DNA from: Massariosphaeria phaeospora
Taxonomy: Eukaryota > Ascomycota > Dothideomycetes > Pleosporales
DNA length: 64,000 nucleotides
Direction of reading: 5' to 3'
Assembly (NCBI GenBank): GCA_011032825.1
Contig: JAADJZ010000034.1
Span: 1-64,000, forward strand
Every line of letters begins with the position of its first letter. Position 1 is the first letter of the stretch. Shown here piece after piece: positions 1-12,280 of this stretch. Made by a program: the position numbers and the translations under genes. The notes below the pieces were generated by a model that was given only the letters and a program-made list of their open reading frames with translations, ran no database searches and was not told the origin of the DNA.

Positions 1-2561
1 ACGCTTTTAAGCTAGTGCAATTAAAGCTATACAAAAAGTAATAAATACTAATATAAACGCTATACACGCGAAACGAGTAACGATTAACACAAAAAACATA
101 AATTTAGCAAAAAATACTATAGAAAGTACAAGAAAAGTCTGCAGCAAATGTAAAAGTTAAAGACTAGTTGCTACTTATTCTAGCGGTATAAAGCTATAAT
201 AATTTTAAATTTTTTAGCAATACCTAGCGTAGACGTTGCTTTATACTTAGCTATTAAAATGCAACTAATTCTACGCTGTAATAACAATCTATAATAAACT
301 TAAGCAACTTGTACTTTGCTAACGTTAAAATACAACATGTAAACTCTAAATATAACAACTTAACTATAACTCAACTATAACCTAAAGCCTATGCGAGATA
401 ATTTAACTTTAACTTAAAATCTATGCAACTTAACTCAACTATAACCTTGTACTAGCGTTGAAAAATTAAGTATATAAGTAAAGCTAAGTTAGAGTTATAA
501 AAAAAGCAACTTAATTTTAACTTAACTTTTACTTATTTGCTAGCCTAAGAAGTACTTTAAGTAGTTGTTTAACTAGTTAGTAAAAGCAAAGCTCTAAGAG
601 AATGTTAAGTAAGCTAATACTTTGCGTAAAAAAGTATGTTAGCCTATTATAGGCTACTATAACTCGTATTAACATATTCTAGTCTAAAAAAGCTCGCGTT
701 GTTATTAATTTAATAGCTAAAAGAGATTGCAAGCGCGCTTAGCTTTTTGCGAATCTTGCCAACGCAACTGCAAAGCGTGCAGTTAAAAAAAACAAAGTGC
801 AAAAAAGTATGCTTACAAAGAAAGTTAAGTTGCTTATAGCAAAGTTTATAAACTTTAGCTAAAAAGTTATAAGTAGCTTAGTAGTTTCTAGCGTTAAATT
901 GCAGCTTTTTAAGCTATTGTAGCTTTAAAAGTAGTTTTTTTGCTTAAATTAGTTTTCGAGTATAGCGTTAGCGTCTTAGAACTTTATTTTAGCATAACAA
1001 AAGCTAATACCTAGTAGTTAGTGTAAAAGTAGTTTGCTTAAAAGTAGCATAGTTTTGCATACATTTTTAAAACTTACTTTGTTTTACTTTGTTTTACTTT
1101 GCTGTAAAAAGTGCTATACTAGCTTATAATAGCACAAAGTAGCTCTCTTAACGCTATGCCTTGCAATAGTAAAATAATATATTATTTTTTTCAAAAAAGT
1201 TCGTAACTTAGAAAATTTTAAAAATTTTAGAAATTTTAATGCTAACTATGCGTTAAGTAGCAAAGTAAAACGTGTTAACTATTTCTTTTTTAAAAGCATA
1301 TTGCTTAAAGTGCGTTTTTATGTTTTTTGCTACAAATTTTTTAAAATTTTCTAAGTTACGAACTTTTTTGAAAAAAATAATATATTATTTTACTATTGCA
1401 AGGCATAGCGTTAAGAGAGCTACTTTGTGCTATTATAAGCTAGTATAGCACTTTTTACAGCAAAGTAAAACAAAGTAAAACAAAGTAAGTTTTAAAAATG
1501 TATGCAAAACTATGCTACTTTTAAGCAAACTACTTTTACACTAACTACTAGGTATTAGCTTTTTGTTATGCTAAATAAAGTTCTAAGACGCTAACGCTAT
1601 ACTCGAAAACTAATTTAAGCAAAAAAACTACTTTTAAAGCTACAATAGCTTAAAAAGCTGCAATTTAACGCTAGAAACTACTAAGCTACTTATAACTTTT
1701 TAGCTAAAGTTTATAAACTTTGCTATAAGCAACTTAACTTTCTTTGTAAGCATACTTTTTTGCACTTTGTTTTTTTTAACTGCACGCTTTGCAGTTGCGT
1801 TGGCAAGATTCGCAAAAAGCTAAGCGCGCTTGCAATCTCTTTTAGCTATTAAATTAATAACAACGCGAGCTTTTTTAGACTAGAATATGTTAATACGAGT
1901 TATAGTAGCCTATAATAGGCTAACATACTTTTTTACGCAAAGTATTAGCTTACTTAACATTCTCTTAGAGCTTTGCTTTTACTAACTAGTTAAACAACTA
2001 CTTAAAGTACTTCTTAGGCTAGCAATAAGTAAAAGTTAAGTTAAAATTAAGTTGCTTTTTTTATAACTCTAACTTAGCTTTACTTATATACTTAATTTTT
2101 CAACGCTAGTACAAGGTTATAGTTGAGTTAAGTTGCATAGATTTTAAGTTAAAGTTAAATTATCTCGCATAGGCTTTAGGTTATAGTTGAGTTATAGTTA
2201 AGTTGTTATATTTAGAGTTTACATGTTGTATTTTAACGTTAGCAAAGTACAAGTTGCTTAAGTTTATTATAGATTGTTATTACAGCGTAGAATTAGTTGC
2301 ATTTTAATAGCTAAGTATAAAGCAACGTCTACGCTAGGTATTGCTAAAAAATTTAAAATTATTATAGCTTTATACCGCTAGAATAAGTAGCAACTAGTCT
2401 TTAACTTTTACATTTGCTGCAGACTTTTCTTGTACTTTCTATAGTATTTCTTTGCTAAATTTATGTTTTTTGTGTTAATCGTTACTCGTTTCGCGTGTAT
2501 AGCGTTTATATTAGTATTTATTACTTTTTGTATAGCTTTAATTGCACTAGCTTAAAAGCGT
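1..2561. repeat. 1.2-kb inverted repeat (long palindrome) with short spacer
   Basis: Positions 1 to about 1226 are repeated as the reverse complement at about 1336 to 2561, around a spacer of about 110 bases. The symmetry was checked at both ends: coordinate pairs sum to 2562 at the outer tips and near the spacer. The arms differ only by a few small indels and transitions. The left arm may extend beyond the window. No protein family is recognisable in either arm. Both arms carry the same purine-before-C composition as the rest of the AT-rich block. Their near-identity despite heavy point mutation implies that the duplication followed the mutation, or that the arms were homogenised. Confidence 0.93.
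319..547. repeat. Possible TAACTT-rich MITE inside the inverted repeat
   Basis: This stretch is dense in TAACTT/CTAACT words. It ends in ATTTGCTAGCCTA, like the Mutator-type MITEs near 60 kb (end CTAGCCTA at 60712-60719). The left end is uncertain, and the flanking 10-mers match at only about 7 positions. The mirror copy lies at about 2015-2243 in the other arm. Confidence 0.4.
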
Positions 2562-4824
2562 AGATTAGGCTTAAACTTTTACGCAATTTTGCAAAGTAAC
2601 TAACTAGATAGCAGTTTGCGCATAAAGAGCTTAGTTTATTTTTAGTATTATTAAATTTCGCGCAACGCAATAGCTGCATGTTGTTAAAAATTAAGCTGTA
2701 ATTAACTGCTATAATAACTTACTTTTTTGCTTTTAGCAGTAAAGCTTTTTTATACTACTTATTATTAGTTTTTTCTTGTTCTTGTATAGATTGCTAGATT
2801 TGCGAGTTACTTTTACTACAAAAAGCTTTTGCAAAGCTTTGCTGCTAGTAGCAAAGTAGTAGTATTTAGTTTGCTTAGTGCAAGCTATTGTAGAAAAATT
2901 GCTGCGTAGTAAGTGTAGTATAAAAAGTAAAAAGTTGTAATAATTATTTGTAATAATTACAGTAGGTAAAAAAGCTACAGAAGCTGTAGCAAAAGTGCGT
3001 GTTTTAAGTAGCTAGTAGTAAAACGCTAGCTAAAGCTGCAGCTTTTGCAGCAGCGCACAAGCTACTCTATACAAAATCTAGCTTGTAAATCTGCTACCTA
3101 ACTTTCTACTACTTTACTTTTTACTTCTACCTACCTACGTACTACAACTAGCTTTATTATTACTTACATTTATTACAAATACAATAGCTACAATTAAGCA
3201 AAAGCTTAACGACAAGATAAACTACGAGCTTAATAATAAGTTGCTTTTGCTTTACAAAATTAAAATTTTAACTAGGTTTAAGCTAGCAGAGTAGAAAGCG
3301 CTTACAAATGTAATTATTACAAAAGTTTATTACAGCATCTACTAACAAATTTAAAGCTTTAAGTTTAAAAAGCACGAAGTTTTTAGCGTACTAGCAAATT
3401 GCGATTGCGTTAGATTACAAAAAAAGCGCTCTACACATTACAAGCTATTGTTTAAAAATTAATTAAGCAATACTGCTTGCGCAACTGCTTAAAGAAATTA
3501 AACAGCTTACTTAAGTGCTAAAAGAAAAGTAATTGCAAATGCTAGTGCAAAAAATCGGCAAGCAAAATACTAGCTTAAAAAAAACTTAAAGCGAAAAAGA
3601 AGTTTACTGCGTTGTTTGCGCACAACTAGAAAAAGTAGTTAGCAACTAAACTTAAGCTCTTAAATAAGCAACGCTACTGCAAATAAAAAAATAGTAAGTT
3701 ATTATATTAGTTTATTATATTATTGTACTTACAATGCGCAGTTAAGTAGTTTTAAGCAAAACTTAGCTTTGTCTATAAAAAGTAAGCTTGTATTTATTAC
3801 AATGTTAACTTTTAATAGCATAAAAACATTTTTAAACAAATTACCAAAGCACTAAAAAACAAAAAGAAAATTAAAAATTAGCTAATGTCGCGAATATTTG
3901 GTGCTAGCAAAGCTACTAATAGAATTATACGCTGTATCTACTTAGACAAATTAGCTAAGTTAAAAAATAATTTATTTAAAAACAAGAAAGCTAAAATAGA
4001 TTAGCAAAAGTTTGTAAAGACTTTAACTTTAAAGAATCTAACACTAGTAACTACTAAAAACTAAAAATAAGTTATTATAGTAGTTTATTATATACTTATG
4101 CTAACTACACTAGCTTACGCAAGCTTACGCTTTTTCTTAAACTACGCGTTAATAGTAACAATGCTTATAAAAATATCAACAGCTTGTATATTCTAGCGCT
4201 TACAATTAATAAGTATAAAAAAAAGCAAGTAGCAACTTAAAAATTAATGCGTTCTACAATAAGTGTAAAGACAAATATAAAATAAAAAATTAGTAAAAAA
4301 AAGCGTTAGCAAAAGCAAACAAGTCTTTTAGTAAAAATAAAAAAAAGTTAAAAATAAAAATAAAGATAAAGAGCAAGATAAAGTAGTAAATAAAGTAGTA
4401 AAGCAAACTAAGTTAGTAGAGTATTTAGATTAAAAAAGTTTTTCTAACAATAGTAACGCTTATAAAAAAGCGTAAACTTAAGGCTCTTTACTTTTTTATG
4501 TAAATTAAAACGTTGCTAGTATAAATATAGCTAGTATTTACTATTTATAACTAAAAGAGAATTGCTAAAAATAGCAGGTTCTAGATAAAAAATGTAATAA
4601 ATTTAATAAAGTTTATCTACAGCGCAAGCAGAAGAGCTTTATAAACTTTATAGTTAGTTAGCTTTTAAAGCACTTACAAAGCGCTTTTAAAAGCTATGTA
4701 AAAACTTAATACCGCAAAGCTTTCGTTAACTAGAAGCTAGCGAGGCTTTTTTAGGTATTGTCGAAGCTGTTACGTATAGCGTTAATAGCTACTAAAGTTC
4801 TACGACTAAAGCTTTCTATTAAGC
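2562..4824 (+). pseudogene. Degenerate Mutator-like (MULE) element remnant, 5' part
   Basis: This is a decayed repeat interrupted by gypsy copy 1. The last 250 bases (about 4575-4824) match the reverse complement of about 39080-39330, the 3' end of the better preserved MULE at 39.0-41.0 kb. The shared frame reads like a protein tail (for example the residues ASEAFLGIVEAVTYSVNSY). Near 3390-3450 a frame contains NCDC followed by a His, which could be a worn SWIM-type zinc finger, the usual C-terminal motif of MULE transposases. That second point is an inference from a very damaged frame. The segment 2562-3060 is not recognised. The element resumes at 12003 after the TAAGC duplication. Confidence 0.5.
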
Positions 4825-5326
4825 TGTTATCAAAAGTGTTCTCTTACCAAAGGTACGAGTTATTAGACTCGAAGATTCCGCCTAAGAAATTGTTCTATGT
4901 TCGAAAAGCTTAGTAACAACAAAGAAAACAATTTTAATTTTATTCTAGATAGAATAACAAAGTAACAATCTGTTGCCTATAGATCTAATCTATGTATAAA
5001 ATGTACTTAAGAAAGTTAACTACAAAAAATCTAAACTGTAAAAAAAATTCTACTAATCTATATAGTTCTTTAATTTTTTGTTAAAAGCGTTTTGCTTAGT
5101 TTGCTTAGTGTGCTTAGTTGCTAAGCGCTTTAAGCTAGCTAAGCGCTTGCTGCTTAGTATGCTTAGTTTACTAAAGCTCTAATCGCACTAATTACTATTA
5201 CGTAACTGCTAACTTAATTCTGCTTTGCGCATTGCTGTACTTTTGTTTTGCAAACTTGCAAGCTCTAACAACTTTTTTGCGTTGTTGCTTAGTCTACGAT
5301 ACCTAGTATTGTCTTTGTTTGTAACA
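4825..5326 (-). repeat. 3' LTR of gypsy copy 1
   Basis: A 502-bp LTR that begins TGTTATC on the plus strand and ends TAACA. It holds the CTAAGC-rich palindromic block also seen in copies 2 and 4 (around GCTAAGCGCTTTAAGC). It differs from the 5' LTR mainly by C/T and G/A transitions. Confidence 0.93.
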
Positions 5327-5487
5327 TTATCTTTTTTTTTTAAAATATTGTTTTAATAGCTGTCTTGCTGTGCTGTGCTAGTTTCTTTTGTACTTTGCAT
5401 CAAAAATGCTGTTTTGTATAAAAATAAGTTAACTTTAATCTTCGTCGTGTTGTAGCTTTTTCTTGTATTTTTTTAAGTTTTTAAGTT

Positions 5488-6140
5488 TAACTATGCTTAA
5501 GTTTTCGCTTTCTGTAAATTCGTGCTCTAAGTCGACTTATCGTTGTTACAATTAAGTTGCTCGTATTCGCGAAACTAGTCTAGAAATGCCTGCTTCTTGC
5601 GGTCGTTGTTCTAAAAAAAACCTAAAGTGCCTAGTTAATTTCTTATTAAATAAGTGTGCTAAATGCCTTTAGTCTAGCGCGCCTTGCAGTTTTGCTCTAA
5701 CAAAAAGAAAGTAAGTAGTTTTTTAACAAAAGCGTTGCAACTTGTAACATTAGCTTTTGCTAGCTAAGCAACAGGTGCTATCTGCACGAATCTAAGCTGC
5801 TTAGCTAGTGTTCGCAGCGAAGTCTCGTGCTGCTACTTTTCGAGTAGAGCTCTTTGTTGCTAAAATAGAAAAAAATTAGCGTCTTGCTAATAAGTAGGTT
5901 GCTATTGAAAAGCTAGAGAAATTAGAAGCTGCGCAGTCTAACGCTGCTGTTAATTTTAAAAGTACAGCTTCTACTAATAGTCCTATACCGCCGCTATTTA
6001 AAACGCTTTTAGCTAACTTAAGCTAGTTACAAACTAACTTTTCTCTACTTGTTTCTTTTTTTTTTAACTTTTCTACTTTTTTAGAGAACTCGGATTCTTT
6101 GCTTTTAAATTTCGCTAGTAGTACTTTCGTACTAGTTCTT
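5488..6140 (+). pseudogene. Antisense ORF remnant with Zn(II)2Cys6-like motif (copy 1)
   Basis: This frame runs opposite to gag-pol, between the chromodomain and the 3' LTR. Cys codons at 5598, 5607, 5628, 5655, 5664 and 5685 give C-x2-C-x6-C-x8-C-x2-C-x6-C, the spacing of fungal binuclear zinc clusters. One TAG falls inside the motif at 5670. Further on, after an apparent frame change, a charged coiled-coil-like segment reads AIEKLEKLEAAQ, followed by a Ser/Pro-rich tail. The same layout occurs in copies 2 and 4, and in variant form in copy 3. In fungi this cysteine pattern usually binds DNA. A role for it here is inference. It might encode an accessory or regulatory protein of the element, or be a captured host exon. 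Confidence 0.6.
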
Positions 6141-6189
6141 TGTAGTTTGTAAAATTCTATATTAGTTTCTATGTATTCTAGCTCTCTAG

Positions 6190-9100
6190 CTATTCTTGCT
6201 ATTTAACTAAGTATTTCTACTAACGTCTAAACTTTTATAGGTTTTTAACTTCTTTAACTTTGTACTTCTTGTTTTTAAGCTTGATATTAGTTGCTACTTT
6301 AGCGTTTAGTAGTGCTAGTTTAAAAAGTAATTTGTAAAAAACTAGATGTATGCGCATGCTTGCAAGTAGCTGTAGTTTAAATAATACAAGTTCTTTAACT
6401 TTTAAGATTTTAAATAGTTTTATTTAAAAGTTGTTTAACTTGTTGTATAGTTGTTTAGTTTTTAGGTTTTTTTATAAGAGAAAAACTCTATTTCTCTCTT
6501 TAAAAGTTAGTTTTTTAAGCTTTTTTTTATTTGCTAACTTAGCTGTTGTAAAGTTTCTTTAAGCAATTTGTTAGCTTAATTTGTTGTGTAATTTTTGCAT
6601 TTTAGAAGCCTTGTTGTCTGCTGCTAGCAAGATGCTTTTAATATTCTTTAAATTTTAATAAGCTACTAGCTTATATTTATAGTTTGCGTAGTATAGCGAG
6701 TGTTCTATTGTCGTAGATTTTGTGCTGTTGTATGCTAATTGTGCTATTAGCAAAAGTTTAACTTAGTTGTTTTGCAGCTTGTTAGTGTACATTCGTAGGT
6801 ACTATTTTAGCGTTTAGTTTATTTGTTCTGTCTAGCTGTTTGTTTGTAAGTAAAAGCTAGTTAATAGCTTCTTTGCAACTTCTAACTAGGCTAAAAACGT
6901 ATCTTAAAACTTTAATGTAAACAGCTTGTTTCTATTTGTAATAAACTGTTCTAGCAATTTGTAATTAGCGACGAGCGTTTTTGTAACCTCGTAAGCTATT
7001 TTTTCTGCTATAATTAACTTTTCTGTTAGTACAAAATGTAATTTTTTAGTTAATTAATCTACAATTACCAAGATCGAGTCGCAAAGCTATGCTAATCTAG
7101 GTTTTAATAATTTTAAAAGCTTTACTATAAAGTCTATTGTAACGCTAATCTATAAGCGTGCGAGTAGTTTTAGCAGTTAAAGTAATTCGTAAAGCTTATG
7201 TCTTTTAAGTTTATTTTTTAAACAATTTAAATAGTTGCTTATTGCTTTTTAAACTGTGTTTTGTACGTAGAGCATTAAGTACTCGTTTAAAATTTATTAA
7301 ACTATTTTGTTAATCTCTAAGTGTTTATATGCTTGTAAAGCATGTAATTTTTAAATAAGCTATATAGCTTAAGTGTTGTTTGTAACTATTTATCTTTGTT
7401 AATCGTTTTTGCTTTATTTTTAGTGCATTCTTTTTTTAATGCTTGTAACTTTAGCTATTTTAGCTAATCGCAGTTAGTTGTATTTAAAAGTTCTGTTTAA
7501 GTTCCGTCGTAATACTAAGTTGTGCGTAACTAGTTTGTTAGTTTTTATAAAATCTAATTTTCGACTAAGCGCGTTTGCGGCTTTATTGTTAGTTTTTTTG
7601 CAATAGTAAATCTTAATGTCGTAATCTGCTATAAATTTAGCCTATTTAACTTGTTGTTTGTTTAATTTCTTAGTTGTAGTAAAGCTAGTAAAGTTCTAAT
7701 AATCTAAGTACACTTGTACTTAATGCTTTGCTTTTTTTAGCTATGCTTTTTACTATTTAAAAGCGTTTATTATTGCTAATAGCTCTTTATTGTAAACGTT
7801 GTAGTTAAGTTCTGCTTTTAAGAACTTTCTAGAATAGTAAAACACTAGTTTTTATTTTCTATTGTTGCATTGCTGTAAGAGTATCGCTTTTAATGCGTAA
7901 TCTAAAGCATTAGTTTTTACTTAAGTTTTTTTTTTTAAGTTGTGCATCTGTAGCATTAGTGCTGTAGTAAACTTTTTTTTAAGTTCTTAAAACGCTTGTT
8001 CCTGTGTTTTTGTTTATTTAAACTTTTTATTTTTTTTAGTAACTTCTAAAAGTAAAGTCGTAGTCTTAAAGTAATTTTTAATAAACTTTTAATAAAAGTT
8101 AGCAAATTCTAAAAAAAACTGCACGTTTTTTACTATTTTAAGAGTTAGCTATTTTTGTATAGTCTAAATCTTTTTTAAGTCTATAAACATACTTTTTTTT
8201 AAAATAATAAATCTTAGATAGCTAGTTTTTGTAACGTAGAATTTACACTTTTTTAAGTAAAGTAGTAGCTAGTACTACTTTATCTTTTTTAGCACTTTTT
8301 TAACATGTTTTTGATGTTTTTTAAACGTTTTTTTAAAGTATATCAATACGTTGTCTAAGTACGCTATAACAAAAATGTTTAAGTATTTGTATAGTACTTT
8401 GTTAATTAAAGCTTAAAACGTAGCTAAGGCATTAGTTAATTTAAATAGCATAACCTAGTACTTATAGAGTTTATATTTAGTTTTAAAAGCTATTATCTAT
8501 TCGTGCTTTTTTGCAATTTTAATGCAATAGTATCTGTTTCGTACGTTAAGTTTTGTAATTTATTTTACTTTTTAAAGTTAATTTATAAGCTTTTAAATAA
8601 GTAGTAGTAAGTATTTGTTTTTTTGTGTAACGTTGTTAAGATGTCAAAAATCTACGCACAGTTTTAATTTTTTGTTTTTCTTAAGTACAAACAATATTAG
8701 CGAAGCTATTAAGCTTTCGCTTAGTTGTATGTATTCTTGCTAAATATTTCTTTAAATTTATTTCTTTAATTTCTTCTGCTAGTTGTAAGTTAAGAGATAT
8801 ATTAGTTTTAGTTGCAGTTTTGTTCCTTCTTTAAAGATAATCTTGTAATTTTATTTTTAGTAGTTTGCTAAGTCGTGCTTTTTGTTTTTTTTAAAAAGAC
8901 TTTTAAACTTTGCTTAGTATTTAGTAGAGAAGTTTTTAAACTCTTTTTTTTGTTCTTTAGAGAAGTTAGATTGTAGTTTGCTTACTTTTAAAAGCGCAAC
9001 TCGTTGTATCTATATAACGTCTATCTGCTAAAAGTTTTTTCTACAGATTCTTGCAATTTTGTAGAGTAAAATTAAACTAATTCTTTTAGTTTTAAGTAAG

Positions 9101-11440
9101 CTCTAAATTGTTAATTTGTTTTGTTGTACTACAGCAACTTTCTTTTTAAGCTTTTAGCTACGTATTGTTTCGTTTTTTTAATTAATGTTAAAGTTATGTT
9201 TTTGTAGCTAGTCGTACCTAATATACATGTTAGAACTTTTAAAGTTTATAATATTAATACACTGTTAGTGCTTAATGCCTGCAACTTTTAACTTAACTTT
9301 CTAAGTTTTTAAGTTAATAAAACTGTTTTTATATTTTAGTAGTTGTCTGTTAGCTAACACTATTTGTATTAGTTAATCTTTAACTTAATAAAGTATCTTG
9401 TTTTTTTTTACTTATTTTAAAGAGACTAGTGTTTAGGCAGCTTTGCTATTTAGTAGTACAATAAGCTTTTAGCCTGCAACTTTTGCTTTTACTTTTATGT
9501 AATTTTGTTTTAGTTGCGTTTTTTGTACGCTTTGTATAATTGTGCTAAAAGTACTTATACTAGTCTAACTATAAGTTTAGTAGCCCGCTAGTTTTTTGCT
9601 AAAAAAGCTTTTAAAGCTTGTTTTTTTAGAATGTTTTATTAATCGTAGTATTTGCACTAGTTGATAAAACATTTCTATAGCTGTAAGTGTTTGCTATAGT
9701 TTTAATTCTTAAAATTCTCTTTAGTTGCATACTTTTATAGCTAGTAAATCGCGCATTTTTAAGTATAAAAAAGCTAGCGTGCTGCTTAGCACGTATTGTA
9801 GTTTTCTATGCATAATTTGTTGTTGCATTTTAAGTAGTTCTTGTTTTTTAAACTTATAAGCTACTATTTTGTAATATGCTTGCTAGACTAGTGTACTTAA
9901 CATTTCTTGTTGTAGCACTGCGCTTATGCGCAGCTTTTGCTGTAGTTTTTAAACTAATTGTTGTAGTTGTGTACGTAACATTTTGTTACTGTACATTTGC
10001 TGTTTTTAAGCAAAACGTGTAATAGTAATTTTAGCTACTGTTGTGCAAAAATTCTATTGTTTGCGTAGTACGTGTAGTTTTTCTTATTGCACTAGTGCCA
10101 AAGTAAGTTTCTGTAATTGTTCTAATTAGCGAACTTTATTTTTTTTTTGTTAGTTTTTGTTGTGCTATTGCTGCTTTTGCAGCTTTTTATTTTTGTAGTT
10201 TTTTAATTTATAGTTTTTTAAACTGTTAGTTGTAGTATTAGGCAATGTAAGTAGTCTTACCGCACATCTAGCATTTGTAGTTTTAAAATTAATTTGTAAT
10301 TTCTTTTGCTTGTATATAAGCAAGTTTTGTTTTCTAGTCTAACAGTTTTTTTGCTATTAAGTTTTCAACTTTAATTTACTTGCTATCTAGTTCTTTGTAA
10401 ATTTTTAAATATAGTGTAGCTACTTGTTGTAGTTAAACTATAGCAATAGTAGCAGCTTGCGCGCTTGCTACTTTTTATAAAGTTTTTAAGCAGTTTTTGC
10501 AAAAGTATTTGTTTTTACTGTATTAAAAACATACTTTGTTGTTGTAACGCTTCTAGTGTTTCTTTTTAAACAGCCTGTTTTTAGAGTTTTGCTTTGTTAA
10601 AGTAGCATTCTTTTTGTTAAACTACTTTTGTAGTAGTTTGTTGTTCTAAACTTGTTTAACGCTATTAATATCTATTAAGTTGTAGTAATAAGTTTTTTTA
10701 ATTGTTGCTACTAGGCGTATGTATAGTTTGATAGTAAACTTACGTTTTTACTATTGTTGCTATAGTTAGTTGTTAATTTGTACCGCAGTTTTAATTAGCT
10801 CGTTAAGTTTCTTTAGTTTTTTGTTTTAACTAATTTTATTTTTTACGTATTTTTTTAACTTTGCGTAGTAAAACTCGCACAAGCTGCGTTCTCCTACATT
10901 GTTTACTTTAGCTTAAATTTTTTTAAATTTAATTGTGTACTCGCTAGCTAAGCTTTTTTACTTAAGTAGTTTAAGTTAGTTTATTACTTGCTGCGTTTCG
11001 TTTACTTTGCTGTAAATTATATAAAGTTTTTGCTTAAACAACTTTTAATTTTTAAAAATGCGCTTTGTGTTTTGCTTTATTTTCTTTACGTTTTTTACGT
11101 GCGTAACGTAATTTTCAGCGTATAGCTAAAACTATTCTGCTACGTCGTTTTTTATGTGCATTTTAGCTGCTAGAATTTTGTTTTAATCTATGTAAAAGCT
11201 GTTGCTATAATAACAGCAGTAAAAGTCTACGTTAGTAAAAAAAAGTTTTAAGTTTTTTTTTCTTTCGCTATATTTCTCTAGAGAGAGTGCTTTTGCTAAC
11301 TTTTTTTTTATTTTACTTTAAAGCTTTGTAACTGCTGCTAATAGTTTTTAAATTTATTTTACTTGCTGCTGTATCTAATTAGCTTGCTTTGCTATTATAG
11401 TTGCTAAATTCGTTGTAAGTATAGTAACGCTGCTGCTTGT
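6190..11440 (-). pseudogene. gag-pol of gypsy copy 1, inactivated
   Basis: This is a remnant of a fused Gag-Pol polyprotein read leftward, homologous over its length to the single frame of copy 2. Landmarks are the chromodomain near 6200-6275, integrase about 6640-7390, reverse transcriptase around 8350 (YLDN instead of the catalytic YLDD) and gag toward 11000. Many TAG and TAA codons replace former CAG, CAA and TGG codons, as C-to-T and G-to-A mutation would produce. No functional product is possible. The coordinates are approximate because the start and stop cannot be fixed. Confidence 0.85.
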
Positions 11441-11500
11441 TGTGCGTAAGCTTGTAAGTATTGCTATATTATCTTAGTTTTAAACCTAAAGTAGTTAACG

Positions 11501-12002
11501 TGTTATTAGAAGTGTTTTTTTACTAAAGGTACAAGTTATTAAACTTAAAAATTTTACTTAAAAGATTGTTCTATGTTTAAAAAGCTTAGTAACAACAAAA
11601 GAAACAATCTTAATTTTATTTTAAATAGAATAACAAAGTAACAATCTGTTGCCTATAGATCTAATCTATGTATAAAATGTACTTAAAAGAGTTAACTACA
11701 AAAAATCTAAATTGTAAAAGAAATTCTGCTAATTTATATAGTTTTTTAATTTTTTGCTAAAAGCGTTTTGCTTAGTTTGCTTAGTGTGCTTAGTTGCTAA
11801 GCGCTTTAAGCTAGCTAAGCGCTCGCCGCTTAGTATGCTTAGTCTGCTAAAACTCTAATCGCACTAATTACTATTACGTAACTGCTAACTTAATTCTGCT
11901 TTGCGCATTGCTGTACTTTCGTTTTGCAAACTTGCAAGCTCTAACAACTTTTCTACGTTGTTGCTTAGTTTACAATACCTAGTATCGTTTCTATTTATAA
12001 CA
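11501..12002 (-). repeat. 5' LTR of gypsy copy 1
   Basis: A 502-bp LTR, TGTTATT...ATAACA. It is followed by the target duplication TAAGC. Compared with the 3' LTR it is more heavily mutated; for example CCGCC in the other LTR appears here as TTACT. Confidence 0.93.
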
Positions 12003-12280
12003 TAAGCTTTTAGCTTATTACAATAACGCAGCTTAAAACGTATATAATATTGCAATTAACAAATTAGCAAGTATAACCTAATTAGAATTGTAAAATAAAA
12101 GCGCTACTACTGCAGTTTTAATTCTAGCTTTAATTTTAGTTGCACTACTGCTTTAGCCTTTGCGCTTAAACGTTAGCAATATTTTGCAAGCAAAAAAGCA
12201 CGTTTTGTTTTTTTTTAACAATTTGCGTGTTCTCTTTTGGCAATGTACTTGTTTTTTATTTTTGATCTACTTTAACACTA
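12003..12280 (+). pseudogene. Mutator-like remnant continuing after gypsy copy 1
   Basis: The first 25 bases (TAAGCTTTTAGCTTATTACA) match the reverse complement of the sequence next to the MULE tail near 39050. This shows that the element split by gypsy copy 1 resumes here. Homology fades afterward and no further domain is recognised. Confidence 0.45.

Larger units (their letters stand above)
4825..12002 (-). mobile_element. Ty3/gypsy chromovirus, copy 1 (family A)
   Basis: A 7178-bp LTR retrotransposon, transcribed leftward. It has two 502-bp LTRs, TG...CA type ends (TGTTA...TAACA) and a perfect 5-bp target duplication TAAGC at 4820-4824 and 12003-12007. Internal order in element orientation is gag, protease region, reverse transcriptase, RNase H, integrase and chromodomain, recognised by homology to copy 2, where the frame was read. 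The RT YLDD box lies near 8348-8363 and reads YLDN. It is inserted in a Mutator-like remnant. Every coding domain is disrupted by in-frame stops from transitions, so the copy is dead. The region 5490-6140 also carries an antisense frame, listed separately. Confidence 0.95.
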
